From Phallus indusiatus (Eukaryota > Basidiomycota > Agaricomycetes > Phallales > Phallaceae), in assembly GCA_027605045.1 (NCBI GenBank), contig JAQFWX010000012.1, positions 74,930 to 138,929 on the forward strand: a DNA stretch of 64,000 nt, read 5' to 3'. A model generated the notes under the pieces. That model saw only the letters and a list, made by a program, of their open reading frames with translations, did no database searches and was not told the DNA's origin. Positions 1 to 12,201 of this stretch are shown piece after piece. How positions within the stretch are numbered: position 1 is the stretch's first letter; each line of letters begins with the position of its first letter. Position numbers and translations under genes: made by a program.

Positions 1-195
1 AAACCTAAACCCTAAACCCTAAACCCTAAACCTAAACCCTAAACCCTAAACCCTAAACCCTAAACCTAAACCCTAAACCTAAACCTAAACCTAAACCCTA
101 AACCTAAACCTAAACCCTAAACCCTAAACCCTAAACCCTAAACCCTAAACCCTAAACCCTAAACCCTAAACCCTAAACCCTAAACCCTAAACCCT
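1..195. repeat. Telomere repeat tract (chromosome end)
   Basis: Uninterrupted array of CCCTAAA units mixed with CCTAAA units, the C-rich strand read 5' to 3', so this is the left end of a chromosome with TTTAGGG/TTTAGG on the other strand. The six-base variants cluster in the first 115 bases; the inner part is pure seven-base repeat. The array stops abruptly at 195 and the next sequence is non-repetitive. Confidence 0.97.
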
Positions 196-484
196 GAGTC
201 TTTTTCAAAGACAAGTTTCCGGATTTCTACACACTCTGGGATATACAAATCGAGTTAAGGGGATACCGATAGGAACAATACTCGCCGCAACTCGTCCGTC
301 CGTCCTCCCCTCCCTTTTTTCACCACTCCGCCATCTATGCATACAATATGTGGAGCTGTCACAAAGAAAGCTGCAGACCGCAATGGTGGAAGTGCCATTT
401 TTAATAAAAAAGCTTGAGCATGATACGTATGTTATATTTTCTTTCTGTAGTTCACTGATATTAATTTGGAAATGATGTAAACAG
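196..484. other. Unassigned sequence between telomere and truncated gene
   Basis: No recognisable gene. A plus-strand reading just inside the telomere is open for about 23 codons and then stops. The stretch ends in a splice-acceptor-like AAACAG at 479-484, matching the phase and position of an acceptor in the homologous gene at 31.8-34.7 kb. It may therefore contain the tail of an intron whose upstream exon has been lost. Confidence 0.4.
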
Positions 485-2509
485 GACATTCACAAAAGAC
501 AAACTCCGAATTTTTCAAGACCGAAAAACAATAACAAACTACTCGTTATTTCTCGCTCGATTTGTGATCTTTGTCTGGACAATTGTGTCCGATGAGACGA
601 CCACAGCTATTCTGAAAATTGACCTCACAAAGGAACAGAAGCAAATTTTCACAAAACTTCATCATGAGCTTCAAAAAATGGACTGGCCAGTATATTCTCC
701 GATTTCTCAGGATCCAGACGGTTCAATTACTGCCAGCGATGACATCATGCATTCAGAAGACGAGGACTATGAGGCTTGGTGTGAAGATGAAGAGGACACT
801 AATTCATGTTGGACACTGCCGCTTGCCGATTCTGAGCCTTCAGTCATCCTCGTAGAAGAAGAAATTCTCGATGGTTCGAATGCGTTGAAAACACTACACC
901 AATGCCTCTTGTCCTGTTTTAGGTTGGATTCCATTAATGAAGATGTGACTCCGCTGTCATTACTTCCGAGCTATACGATCTTTCTTTCATTGAAACAAGA
1001 TGGAAAATTCAAGTCGCCAAGGAAACAAACTCCCCAAAATGCGAAGTTGAAATATCTTGGGAAAGCAGTAATTCTCAATGAAATGTTCTATCATGCGTTA
1101 CAGGATGGACGTCAATCTCCTGCGAACAAGTGAGTCTCGTCCTTTCATCTACCACATGACTAAATGATTCCAGGGACTGGGATGATCTTTCACACTGGAT
1201 TTCCCGGGAGGCACCCGCAACTACGCCCTATTTGTGGCTGGCTCATACACAAACAAAATTAACCCGGGAAGCATTCAACGAAACGAGTCTCGCAACAATT
1301 GTTTGGGACTCGACAGAACACAAACTCACTTACGAAGACCATGAAATTTCAATGAAAACATTCAATGACTATATAACTTTGCTACATAACGAAGTCAATA
1401 CCATGCTTTCCCGATTGCTTCTTGGGATCCCAGTTGAGGATCTCGCCCAGGACCTTAGCTTATACAAGGACGATGTACAATCACAATCCACACATTATAA
1501 TTTTTTATCCGACCTTCAACAAAACAACTATCGTTATCCCCTATTTAGACACATGCGGAAAGACCCGAGGTATTTCGTATGCAAGCATGGTACATGGTCG
1601 CCCAATCATGACAACATATCCACCTATCTTCAGTGGGCCAAAGAATTTATGCTACTTCTTTTCATGGCGATTTATTTCACTTCTGGAATGCCTCCAAGGG
1701 GAACAGAACTGTTGGCCATACTTTGTCGGAACAGACCATCTCGGGCACGCGACATTTTTGCCATTGGGCGTGAGCTGGTGTTCCAAAGTTCATACTTGAA
1801 AACAAACACTCTCACTGAAAGCGCAGGTCATGTCCTTCGACTGCTATCACCTCCCATAGCACAAGCAGTGCACATATATCTAAAGGACATTGCACCCATT
1901 GTTTTTCATATCACCAAAAACGTATATCCGTCTGTATATGACCGTGGTCTTGTCAATGGAGGAACAGCTTATGACCACCCTTATTATACCAGGCTCTTCG
2001 CTGTGGATGGGGTACCCCTACAGCCACATACTGTATATCAGTATTTCAAAACTCAGACAGAAAGTCATTTTGGATTCCCTATGGGTATCTCAGATGCCCG
2101 TCATATCTTGAAAGCTATTGGGCGTCAATATATCCCCCCCCTTTCTATCTCCAATCCTATTCTCGAGATGCAAGCCAATCATGGTGTAGACATTGCACGC
2201 CAACATTATGCCATAACAAAATCTATGCCGAAAGGAGTTGTAGAAGAAGAAGCACGACATTATTTTTATATCAGCAAGTACTGGCAGTACCTATGGGGCT
2301 ACAGGGATTTTGCAGATATTCCCATTGCATCAGAGACTAAAATCGCCCTAGAATTATTCCATATCCTTTTACGAACTGAAAAAACTATTAATTTGGCCCC
2401 AGAGGCTACACCGGATCTACAGGAGTCAATCCTTCGGCGAGATGAAGATCTGATTTATCCCTGTGAAAAAAATACTTATGACCTACTACTAAAAAAGTTC
2501 CAAAATTGA
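485..2509 (+). pseudogene. 5'-truncated OrsD/tyrosine-recombinase-like gene abutting the telomere
   Basis: Two exons, 485-1129 and 1174-2509, separated by a 44-nt intron (GTGAGT...TTCCAG). They match the second and third exons of the gene at 31844-34697: both introns fall at the same places and in the same phase 2, and blocks such as LKYLGKAVI versus LKYIGKSTV recur. The first exon with the two zinc fingers is absent, so no start codon is visible. The C-terminal part carries a tyrosine-recombinase-like pattern: Arg in SGMPPRGTELL (codon near 1697), Arg in ISDARHILKAIGR, His in QANHG (near 2180) and Tyr nine residues later in RQHYAIT (near 2207). The frame is open to the stop at 2509, so decay is limited to the missing 5' end. 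Transcription would run away from the telomere. Seen: exon structure and motifs. Inferred: recombinase ancestry and truncation by telomere formation or terminal loss. Confidence 0.7.
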
Positions 2510-2640
2510 ATTATGTACCCAGAGCGTTTCTTGTAGTAATTCGAATTTATTTTCAACATATAGACATTATCAGCGACAAATTGTTTCGTTGACTACTAAT
2601 AATGGCTCATTGATACAACAAAAGAAAAAAAAAAGCGCGA

Positions 2641-2880
2641 TTAAGATGTCAGTCCAATCGTATCCGAATGACGTCGATCCTCAACAACAACTCTATGCGC
2701 GTGCCCAATAGCTCTCAAAGGAATGAAAAATATACTTGGGCAAGTCACCTCTGTTCGCGCCATTATTGGTTGATAATTGATTGTCCGATTTCCTCCACCG
2801 TGTCCTGCCGCCTGCGTCACAACGCAAATCATCGATTCATCGTCCACGGCATGTAAGCAGTCCCAACTCTCCTCTCAAGA
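2641..2880. repeat. Inverted copy of 28.67-28.91 kb
   Basis: About 240 bases that match, in inverted orientation and with scattered differences, the sequence at roughly 28669-28910. Both copies lie upstream of a chitin synthase pseudogene (A here, B there), so they are probably the outer edge of the duplicated block. The minus strand here and the plus strand there share an open reading of about 50 codons, but I cannot name a protein. Confidence 0.7.
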
Positions 2881-4284
2881 TGCTTGAGTAACGAATCTTA
2901 CGAGAATTGAAGACTCCTATATATTCGTTGATTTGAAAGTACTTCTAACAAAAGCAAACCTGTTATGGATAAAGCTGCTGAGCAACCACAGTTGGAGTAT
3001 TACAGCTTAATTGGTTTATTATCGAACTTCCTTGAAAAGAAAATCAGGACCGCAGATGGTTGTTATGTAAGTTAAATCGGCCCAGTCGTCGGCGATTGAC
3101 TTGGCGTTCGTTATTGTGTTGTATTATAGCACCCTGTGTTTCTATGGTACTACATAACCTGATGATGTTTTAAGTATTTCCAAATAGTCAAAGTAATCTA
3201 TCATGTTTATATGTTCCTTGTGAGAACTTCGACACCAGACTCTGAGAAGAACAGCGTGCTCTGCTTGGGCACTACGAGCACCAGACTGATCCGCAGTGAT
3301 TAAGAGAGTTTAAATTAAGCCTAAAAAGCGGGAAACTCATTTCAGTAAATACAATCCATCCATCAGGAAAAAGCCAGCCTTTCAAATCTGACTTTGAACA
3401 ATAGCAGACTGTTTAAGGTTAAATGAGTACAATCGTTGAGGGAAATCAATCGCTATATCACTTCTATCGTGAAAACATGGCTTGAATACATAGCACCTGG
3501 TTCGTCATTTTCTACCTGATAGTATCACTCGTGAGATTTTGATTCGAGTTTAACTAACGGACTCACTAAAATCTGGGCCTTTCCAGTACCGTGGCCGATA
3601 AACTGCTGGTTGATCGAAAATCCGCACTTTGAAACAAAGTCATGGGTTTTAAGCCCAATATCTGCCAGGACCGCAAGCCATAATACCGCTTCTTGTGTTA
3701 CTTTTACTAGCTCAAAGCCAGACTCGTCCTTTGGGTGAAATCAGATAAATCATGCGGATCGGAAAGGCCGGACAAACCAGAGTTAAAGAAAAGATAATTA
3801 ACTAACGACGTTTCCTACTGGGAAAGTATCCGAAGTGTCCCCATGAAAACCTTCTTTGAAGACTGTGACACTAATATTCCACAATGTCCCCGTCGAGTAA
3901 CGGTCGGCTTAAAAAGATGGAACAAAAGAGGCGAAATTAAGATTGATATGCCGGTGACTTTTTCCTAAAGTCGCGTGCTTGTCCGGAATACCATGGACAA
4001 TATTGTCGTTCGGACTCGTGCAGCAAGATTTGGGGGGTCCGAGATAGCCGAGAGGTGATGGATATGCCCCGTTTGATATAATAAAGTCATGAATGCGAGA
4101 ATCAATTTCTTCAAGTCGTTATTCCAGGCTATGCTTCAGAATTCAACCTACGTTCTACCCGAGTTTCAAATGGAAATGACACAATTATGTACTCACTTTA
4201 AGAATGATTAATTATACGCACGTACTTCTTGTCACCACATCAAAGGTGCCGCCGGTTGTTGGACGGTTTGTCAATATTCCGTTG
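2881..4284. other. Gene-free stretch
   Basis: No reading frame with family resemblance and no clear splice-linked exons on either strand. It is AT-rich with frequent stops. It separates the 2.6-2.9 kb repeat from the duplicated block that starts near 4285. Confidence 0.6.
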
Positions 4285-4800
4285 CGGCTTAGTCATCGTG
4301 CACATTCGTCATCCTCCGTCCGGGCCACGACTTTTTGATCGACTTTTTGACCATCGTTGAACGGTGACCTGTCCTTTTCAAAAGTACAAAGCGAATTACT
4401 TATTTCCGTGATCGTAAGCAATCTTTTTTAAAAAGAAATGTGTAGTTTATATTCCTAATGCTATTCAAGTTGATGCTGGCTCGTTCTCATTAGGTTTCGG
4501 CCACTGCGTTCCATACCGATGAATATGTCGATTTTCTGTACGAAGCCACACCACAGACTGTCCATGATTTGTTATCAACGGTTGACGATGTGTCTTTCCA
4601 GTCTTGGAAGCATTACTGCTGCCATAGGCCGGATGATCGTGACTGTGTGTAAGCTTCGACAGGAGACGATAATCCAGCGTAGGACGACTTGTCTGGGTTT
4701 TGTTCCGTGTCCGCCGGTGGCTCTTTTGGTTAGTTGATTCTCTCATGGTACAAACCCGTTGTGCATTCATACTAATTATACATAAATGTCTCCAGGTACG
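4285..4800. repeat. Upstream part of duplicated block (copy A)
   Basis: Diverged copy of 57415-57910 and, inverted, of about 25850-26345. A plus-strand reading near 4510-4650 (ending SWKHYCCHRPDDRDCV then a stop) is conserved with changes in the other copies, but it has no start or family that I recognise. It precedes the first recognisable chitin synthase exon. Confidence 0.6.
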
Positions 4801-7800
4801 GCCGAAGTTATAAACGACGGTTCGGCCGACATTGCCATTAACTGGGCGGCCTGGTAGATGAAGCGCAACATTATTTCCGTCCTCCAAGCTCGTTTCAGAG
4901 CAGACCTACCATATACCCGCATTGGCCCCTCCAATTTCGTTGTCGTCAATCTCCTCAAAACCCTCGCCAACATCAATAAGGCTTCTGCATAGGAATATGA
5001 AGAGCGCAATTGAAGGACACAGCGTTCCTGCAGCAGACAGTCCTAAAGCCCTCCAACCTCATCTATATGACCTGGTCATTTGTATGTATTTCATGCAAGG
5101 CCGTCGTCAGGAGCCACAAAGCGTCATCTTTAGGTAAGAAACAAGATTGTACCTCCTTTCACCTTCGAATCTCACAATTTCGTTCTTTTAAAACAACAGG
5201 AGCGTAGCCGCCTTCTCCTCAATTAGATTTTATGTTTCTGATCTGTCGAAAAAAAGAGCTCAAACCTCCGACCAGATCAAAAGCGCACACCAGATTCCCG
5301 AGGCATTCGGAAACGCCAAAACCTTGATCAGCCCAGATGCGTCTCGTTTCGGTCGATTTACCCAGCTCAGCTTCGACGGAAGAGACCGTATTTCTTCTGC
5401 CAAGGTTCTTGGGTATGGTCTCGACAAGTCAAAGCTTAACAGGCCGAGCCACGAAAAGCCAGCGATCATTTCGAATGTCGCCATCCTTGACCATGTTTCA
5501 CGTTTGCTCGGTGTTCCTGCAGAAGATCTTTAAAACGCGCTAGCAAACCGTTCAAACTATGTTCGCAAAGAACTGTATAGCGTCGTGCTCAAGTCCGACC
5601 AGGCTGCTGTTCAACGTGGCCTCCGTACGCAATCTTTATGCCATGCTCTTCGCCTACGTTGTTGAGACGTGCAACCACCACCACATCGCTCACCAAGAAA
5701 AGACGCAGACGACTTATATATACATCGTAGACCATCCGGACTTCTCAGACACGCACCGCAAAGTACCAATTCCCATGCTCGTTACTTCACCGCTCGTTTC
5801 CTCACACGGCTAAAACGGCTTTCCCGAGTTCATCTTTAATTCCAAGTCGAGCTGCTTCAATCTTACACTATACGTGACATATTCGAGGATACTCTACTTC
5901 TAATTCTTACATTGTTCCGGATGGTATCTCTTTACCTGCCATCACGACTATGAACAACTCCGCTTGCGTCATGCTCCTGCGAGGTCCAACATTCGGTCCC
6001 ACTCCTCAGCGAAAACCAGCTGGCTTACTAGACATGATAATTAACGCTGCAAGCTCTTTCAATTCGGGTAAAGCAAGGGATAATATCGAAGAAGATGCTT
6101 TATTAAAAGAGATCGCCAGCAAGTATAGGACCGACTCGTTGTTCGTTGTAAATCCATTGCCAGCGGTCATCACCGAAGGAAGACTGTTCGGAATCAACCG
6201 CTGCTCTGGCAGCTGTTCTTACGGCATCTCAAGTTTCATTAAAAGGGACGCAGATATATTAGATGCTGGTTTCGTTTCTCTCCTTCGTTGCTCGACGGAT
6301 CGGATTGTTCGCAAATTGTTCGGTGGCCTATTCTTTCGGTAGAAACGCATTATCAGGACAAGAACATCGTCGTTTAAGCTCAAATATCTTTACGCGCGCT
6401 CCGTTGTCCTATATTGGCCCGGTGACAACTTAATCAACCACGCAATGTCAGAACTGTTAGCCACTTTAGTTCTTACGAAAATCTGGAACGTATTGTGCAT
6501 TGGCCCGAACGAGTCACCCAACCACTTTGATAAGCGTCGTGTCAAGGCTCAAATAAAATCCCTGCTTCTTCCCGATATCGCAACTCGACAAGCGATGGAA
6601 TACATCGTCGAACACGAAGTACTTTGCGAGCTTTACGTCCCAACCATGCGTGGAGACACCTCATTGCGCTTCCGCCAATGTGTTTAGGCAAACGACCTAC
6701 AAGAAGAATTTGACTACGTAATGGGACATCGATCAATATGGCTTTCGTACGATGCTTGGAATATGATCGAAGATGGATTACGCGCTGCCGAAAGGAGCGT
6801 CGAAAAGCTTCGTAGGGTGCTGGTGCTGGTGGTGACGACCACCCTCGAGATACGGCATAAATGGTTTAACGACCCCGACCATGTACCGGCAAATACAAGG
6901 AAGTCAAACTCGGAATCAAAGCAGTACCTATCTCAGGACATCGCCAAGTCCGCCTCTAAAGGAGTCGACCTTGTCATCAACGAGAAGCAAAATCTCGCCG
7001 AAAAGATTCCTGGATTATCCTAGCCTCGTTATTCACCTGGTTTGTACTCTCCTTCCTCTTCACTGTATCGGTCTAATGAAGCGTTTAGACGTTGGATTCG
7101 CTCGGAGAGAAAAGTTTACGATCTGTGTGCCTGTCTTCCTTGCCTGTGGTGTCGTCCTATCATCGCGTTCGGTCGTTTGCTCTGTCCTGATTTTAATAAG
7201 GCCCGGTCTATTAATGGAGTCGGAGAACACGCGACGCTGAATAACCTATGGGTCGCTGTTCAAGGAAAAGTGTACGACATTATTCATCTTGAGGGTGATC
7301 ACAGTGGTATCTCTGCAGAACCAGTAACGCAGGATCTTCTACTTCCAATTCTTCTACTTCAATTAGGAGGACAAGATCCGACACAGTATTTTCTCGTTTC
7401 TTTCTCCCTCGCATGTCCGGGCAGCTTTGTGGTTGAAGAATCCTAGGTTTCACTTCCTCAAGTTGTTCATACTTCAGGGGTACAGCAACGAGCTACCGGA
7501 ACAAAGTTAGACGATCCTGAATGGCATGTCAAGGACTACCTACTTAGAATAACGAACCACTTGAAAGGTCCCCTTGTGTTCACTAAACAAACCATCGTCG
7601 GCGAAGCATACGGCGGGGACAGGTTAGATTTCCCTTTCATTTGTTCAATGCTCGTTCTGATTGTACCATTCTTTAGAACATGGGCAATGTGGCACAATGA
7701 TATCTACGAATTGATGGATTATTTCTTCTCAATCATGACGCTTCAAGGAGATCAAGAGTATCATAGTTTCCTGAATAGTTCTATCACGGATATCTTCAAA

Positions 7801-9187
7801 CAACAGCCGGGTCAAGATACATCAAGTCAACTGGACCCGTGCTTGTCCAAATAGATTCTACCGCACAACTAATACCGCATGCTTGAAGAGCATTTTCTTT
7901 GTTGGTAAAGCAGGTTTCCGCAAGAGCGCTCGCTGTCAAGTTCAAAACTACCTTCTTCTGGCATTCTCAACTTTGATCTTTACTATCGGAATCAAATGTA
8001 AGAATCCAAAGTTGCTATGGTACGCTAATGTGACACTGACTGATCTAAAAACTCCTTAGTTCTGGCTGCTCTTCGACTTGGTTCCAAACGATCTCCGGAA
8101 TTTCAAGACAAGCTTTCTTTTTGAAATCGACTCGTATGTAGCTTGGGCTGTCGACTCTCGCATTATTAGTATATGTGGAGAAATCAAACTCGACATTGAA
8201 CGAGGATCATGGTGGACTATGATCTAAGTTTAGGAATACTATATTTCACGTCGTTTGACCAAGGCGTTCGAAGGTCTGTTTGGTTTCGTGACGTGCTTAG
8301 CTGGATGGTTTAGTTTGTATCGGACTCGGATGGCAGACAAGGGCCGACCCATCATTATCTCAAACCGGATTATCGACAGGTACTTTCAACCTGACGTAGA
8401 ATCTCTGCACAAGAAAAGTCTTTTATCATTGGGAGAAAATCGATATCTCACGACCCTGCTATCACAACACTTTCCTGCCTACCTACAGGACAAAGTTCTC
8501 TCCAGATGGTATACTATCGCCCCCGACAAATGGACTGTTTTGCTTTCTCAATGTCATCGTTGGATTACCACATTCGAACCCTTTGCGAACTGGTCTTTTT
8601 GCCTAAGCTATGCGGCTTCTGTTGCTTCTCTATGTGATTCATCCGTCTTCGTTGATCTCCTTGGACGATTGTATTTTGCCTGCCACCGCTGTTTATGTAA
8701 GTCAGATACATTCACGTTTTGAGCGCGTCGCTGATGTCTTTTAAAGCTATCATACCTATCCATTACTGTCGCTCTCCGTGAAGCACAAATTCTCATCATG
8801 GTGGTGGAATGGGCTCTAGCTGGTCGATCGGATACGGTGGGGTGCCGCGACTTCTACGGGAACATCAAGTCTCTATAGCGTCCCAATACCTTCTGGGTCA
8901 AGGAGCACTGTCATGCAGATGTGTACGCCCGTCACCTGGACTTGGCAACAATGGGATCAATCAGTCGATGACTCCAATGTCAATGTTCCTCATGTCAACT
9001 GTTCCGTTTTTACAGCACTGTCTTGCCACACAGAACTTGATATCCGTTACTAAGAAGCGATTGTTAACGATTCGGTTCATCTACAACCGCCCAAGAAGCA
9101 GTAATGTCCCTGTTTCCTGTAGCGGCCTGGACGTCTCGCAAGAATCTCAACGAATTGTTCCAGGCTTGTGGTCCAAATTCAAGTAAC
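4800..9187 (+). pseudogene. Chitin synthase with myosin-like motor domain (class V), copy A, decayed
   Basis: Remnant of a roughly 2000-residue plasma-membrane chitin synthase (GT2 family, UDP-GlcNAc to chitin). In order: N-terminus after an acceptor at about 4797 (TAEVINDGSAD, then VLQARFRADLPYTRIG), motor segments (GNAKTLISPDASRFGR, LDHVSRLLGV, VRKELYSVVL), NNSACVMLLRG at about 5950, PNHFDKRRVKAQIKSLLLPD at about 6515, cytochrome-b5-like WVAVQGKVYD at about 7250, GT2 C-terminal half ([14 protein letters not shown] at about 8335), and a DEK_C-like tail at about 9030. Breaks: TAG near 8230 where the family has the Tyr of VYEYY, QCHRW in place of QxxRW, the P-loop part of the motor missing, and a deletion at about 8125 that removes the donor-site half of the GT2 domain. 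Several frameshifts are present. It is the only copy that retains the cytochrome b5 part. Homology is by recognition; disablement is seen directly. Confidence 0.88.
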
Positions 9188-10951
9188 AAGTAATCCAGTA
9201 CAGATCAATCAGGACACAATGACGTCGTATGGTAGATTGCTTGGACTTCAAAGCCGCTCCTCGCCCAATCCTCGCCTCTTGCTCAAGACGGTGTAGCTGT
9301 ACAAATACACAACCGGCGACGGACCCACTTCAAGTTCTCAGTGGCTTCAACAATAACTACTGATCTGTTGTCTGGGCTCCGTCTTGTCAAACGCTCGTGA
9401 CTGCCTCTTTTGACTCCAATAGTGGAATACGAGAAGCTGTTTAGGAAGACTCTCGGGAGGATAACAATACATAACGGGAAAAGTAGAATAGGATGGGACT
9501 GTTTTGGGACGTTTTGGGGTCATTAGACCGAATGCAAGAGCGTGGCGTATTCTTGTACAAGCACTCACGTGTCGCGATTCTAAGACTATGTGGATCTGGG
9601 AAGGTGATGCATCCCGATATTATATTCATAGATTTATCACTGAAAATCATCATCTCAGTCCAGTCTGCTAAACTCTAATGCTTGCTTGGGTGTGATGATG
9701 CATCATACTTAGGATGTCAAGTACATCGAACCGCCTCCGCGCAGAATGATATCTGATCTCCTATTCGTATATGAAGGTACGATGACATGATTACAGAAAG
9801 AGGTCTTTCAGATTAACAGTACAATAATAGTAATTAATTAATATACAGAAAATTAACCTGATCACTTAAAGACGTTTGCTCAATTTGCTTAGCTCGTCTC
9901 AAAGCAATAGACAAAAACCCCACCGTTCAGGTTTTACATTCAAAGCTCGGCTTATACGATCATCGGGACAAGGGACTGAAGGTCCAAGGAGTTATTTATT
10001 TAACTAACGTTAAGGTGCAATCACAGCAGGTTCAGGATGCTTATGGGCACTAAACAAGTCGATCAGACTCTTCAATATCATGAGTAATGGCCGATTCTCG
10101 GGCTCATCAATGAACGGCATGACTGTAGCTAGTCCGATTCAACCGAAAGCAAGTTCTTATTTGAGGTAATACTTTTTCTTCTGATAGGGATACATCGACG
10201 AGAAAATAGAACAAGATCTCAGCCTTAACTTCCTTCAGAATATCAAGCGTTTAATTGCTTCCAAGAACTTGTCTGTCTCAGCTCAATGAAGCTTTACAAA
10301 AGGAGGCGTTTTCAGTTTTGAAGGTCTCAGAAATGGAAAAAACCACGTTTTGCTTGCACTGTTTGTACAAGTGGATTTGAGAGTCGGAATGAATGTGAAT
10401 AACGCATTACGATTTGGGGTTCGTGTGATTGAATAGAGGAGAAAGAAAAGTAGCAGACTGTAGGGTACATTACGTTCAAAGAGCGGATGCGGTGGTTCTG
10501 GACCATTTATCAAGGCTTAAAATAGTTCTACGTTGATTTCGAACTTGCATTGATGGTTCTGAAGGAATATTTCAGTTTTATTTTTTGAATGAATTCACCG
10601 GAAAAGGGGGAACAGCTCGGGCGATGCACATAACTGAGCGATATTTCTAGCTCTCACCAACGACTGCACCGTGACATTTGCACAAGGCTTCTGGTTTCTG
10701 GCGTACCACTGAATGTATATGAAACTTGTTCTTGAAAAATATCTCCTAAAATGGCCCAAGTTTGAAAAACTAAGAAGGACGAAAACGAAAAACTGCCAGT
10801 CCGATCTTCACATTCGTCGATTTTTAACGATTTTGATTAGCGCCTCAGCCTTGTGGCTCAGCAGCTTAAACGGATTTCTAGATCTAGATCCTCAAATCGG
10901 AGTGTATGTTTGTTTTTAAGAAGACACTCCGTATCTTTTACCATATAGACT
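9188..10951. other. Gene-free stretch
   Basis: No supportable coding region. The short ORFs here lack ATG starts or family resemblance. A diverged repeat lies at its distal end (10484-10640, see separate entry). Confidence 0.55.
10484..10640. repeat. Diverged dispersed repeat, copy 1
   Basis: Resembles 15826-15925: both begin with a GGTGCGGTGGTT-like core (GGATGCGGTGGTT here), then TGGACCATTTATC and AGGCTT, and later share TTGAATTCAC-like sequence. Similarity is patchy outside the core. It lies about 300 bases before the 7-TM gene. Confidence 0.4.
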
Positions 10952-12201
10952 ATGACTGGCGTCTTAGGCATCAACAACAACCTCCCTCTCGACAAGGCAG
11001 AGATTATCGCTTTTTTTCTCGAAGCTTTCCTTTATGGTGCGGTGAAGCTCCAAGTTTCTTCATCCCCGTAATATGTTAAGTTATCAATGGTTTTCCAGGT
11101 GTCTCCATGACGTTGTTTATTATTACCCTCTGGGTGCTCATCTACCACAAAAGAGGTGGTCTCAATAAGCACCTCCTTCTTATATGTGGCTCAATGGCAG
11201 TTTTTGGAGCCCTGCATATGGCCATCGATATTAGTCGGATCCTGGAAGGATTTATCAATAGTCACAATCAGCCAGGAGGTCCCGTTGCATATTTCTCCAA
11301 GCTGTATGTGTGGTCACATGTACTCAAGACAGCTATTTTCGCGGCTCAAACAGTGATCGCTGATTTATTTGCTGTATGTTATTTCGTGAGAAATTAGTGA
11401 GACTGATGCACATATTATTTTTAGACTTACCGATGCTGGATTGTATGGGAGCATTCGTGGGTCGCGATAATCCCAGCTCTCCTTGTTATTGCTACATCTG
11501 TCACTGGCGTGGGTATTGTGCACGGTTGTGCTGTTTTGGAAGATGGGGAAAACGTATTTGACAGGATTCTTTTGGGGTGGATTACATCCTTCTTCAGTCT
11601 CACCCTTGCTACTAACCTTGTTTGTACTTGTAAGTTTTTGTCGTGCATGGTACATCTATACCAGCATTCATTCATTGTTATTCACAGCTCTCATTGCCAT
11701 TCGTATCTGGTATGTGACCAGGAAGGCTTCGTATTTTCCTAATGAGTCCAGGCTTATGTCTATGGTCTCCATCATCATCGAATCTGGCGGAATATATTCA
11801 ATTTCCTGCATAACTTTGCTCATTTTATACCTGCTCGGCAGTAACGCGCAATATCCAGCATTAGACGGGGTATGTATTTCTATTTTAATTTGTTACTGGG
11901 ATCTTCCGATTTATCAATATAAGACATTTGCTGTAATCTCAATAGCATTCAATCTTATCATTATCCGTATAGCCTTGGGGTAAGTTGTTTCATTTTTCTA
12001 TTTTTATGATGAACTTAATGGAATTGTTTGGAAAGTATTGCACATCCTACAAATCAAAATCAAAATATCACTCACACCCGACACTCATATGCCTCCCACA
12101 TTGGCAACCAATATCCCCTTCAAGCCTCTTATCGTCACCCTTCAGGTTCCTCAGCTGCTCTAGAGAACCAATCAGAAGGAGAAATCTTTCGTGTACAGTA
12201 A
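10952..12201 (+). CDS. Seven-transmembrane protein of a large basidiomycete family
   Basis: Six exons give an uninterrupted 322-residue protein: 10952-11036, 11099-11373, 11425-11629, 11688-11869, 11924-11979 and 12036-12201, all with GT...AG introns of 50-62 nt and consistent phase. Hydrophobic segments are evident: the SMTLFIITLWVLIYH helix, LLLICGSMAVFGALHMAI, the helix around TAIFAAQTVIADLFA, VAIIPALLVIATSVTGVGIV, ITSFFSLTLATNLV, GGIYSISCITLLILYLL and the helix around FAVISIAFNLIIIRI. The TYRCWIVW motif after helix 3, followed by a short loop, is typical of the many unnamed 7-TM proteins of Agaricomycetes. The C-terminus after the last intron is polar and Asn/His/Ser-rich, so it is probably cytoplasmic. 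The ATG at 10952 is the first in frame and gives a short extracellular N-terminus. Ligand and function are unknown. Confidence 0.8.

Noticed and set aside
485..2509. Telomere-linked RecQ helicase
   Set aside because: Expected near fungal telomeres, but no DEAH box or helicase motif appears here or in the 31.8-34.7 kb relative.
4025..4100. Sequence with a tRNA-like D-arm look (GATAGCCGAGAGGTGATGG)
   Set aside because: No matching acceptor stem, anticodon arm or TTC arm could be drawn around it.
4465..4887. 140-codon minus-strand frame
   Set aside because: Antisense to the conserved plus-strand block in front of chitin synthase copy A; homologous frames in copies B and C do not keep it.
11365..11675. 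Two overlapping minus-strand ORFs
   Set aside because: Shadows of the well-supported 7-TM gene on the plus strand.
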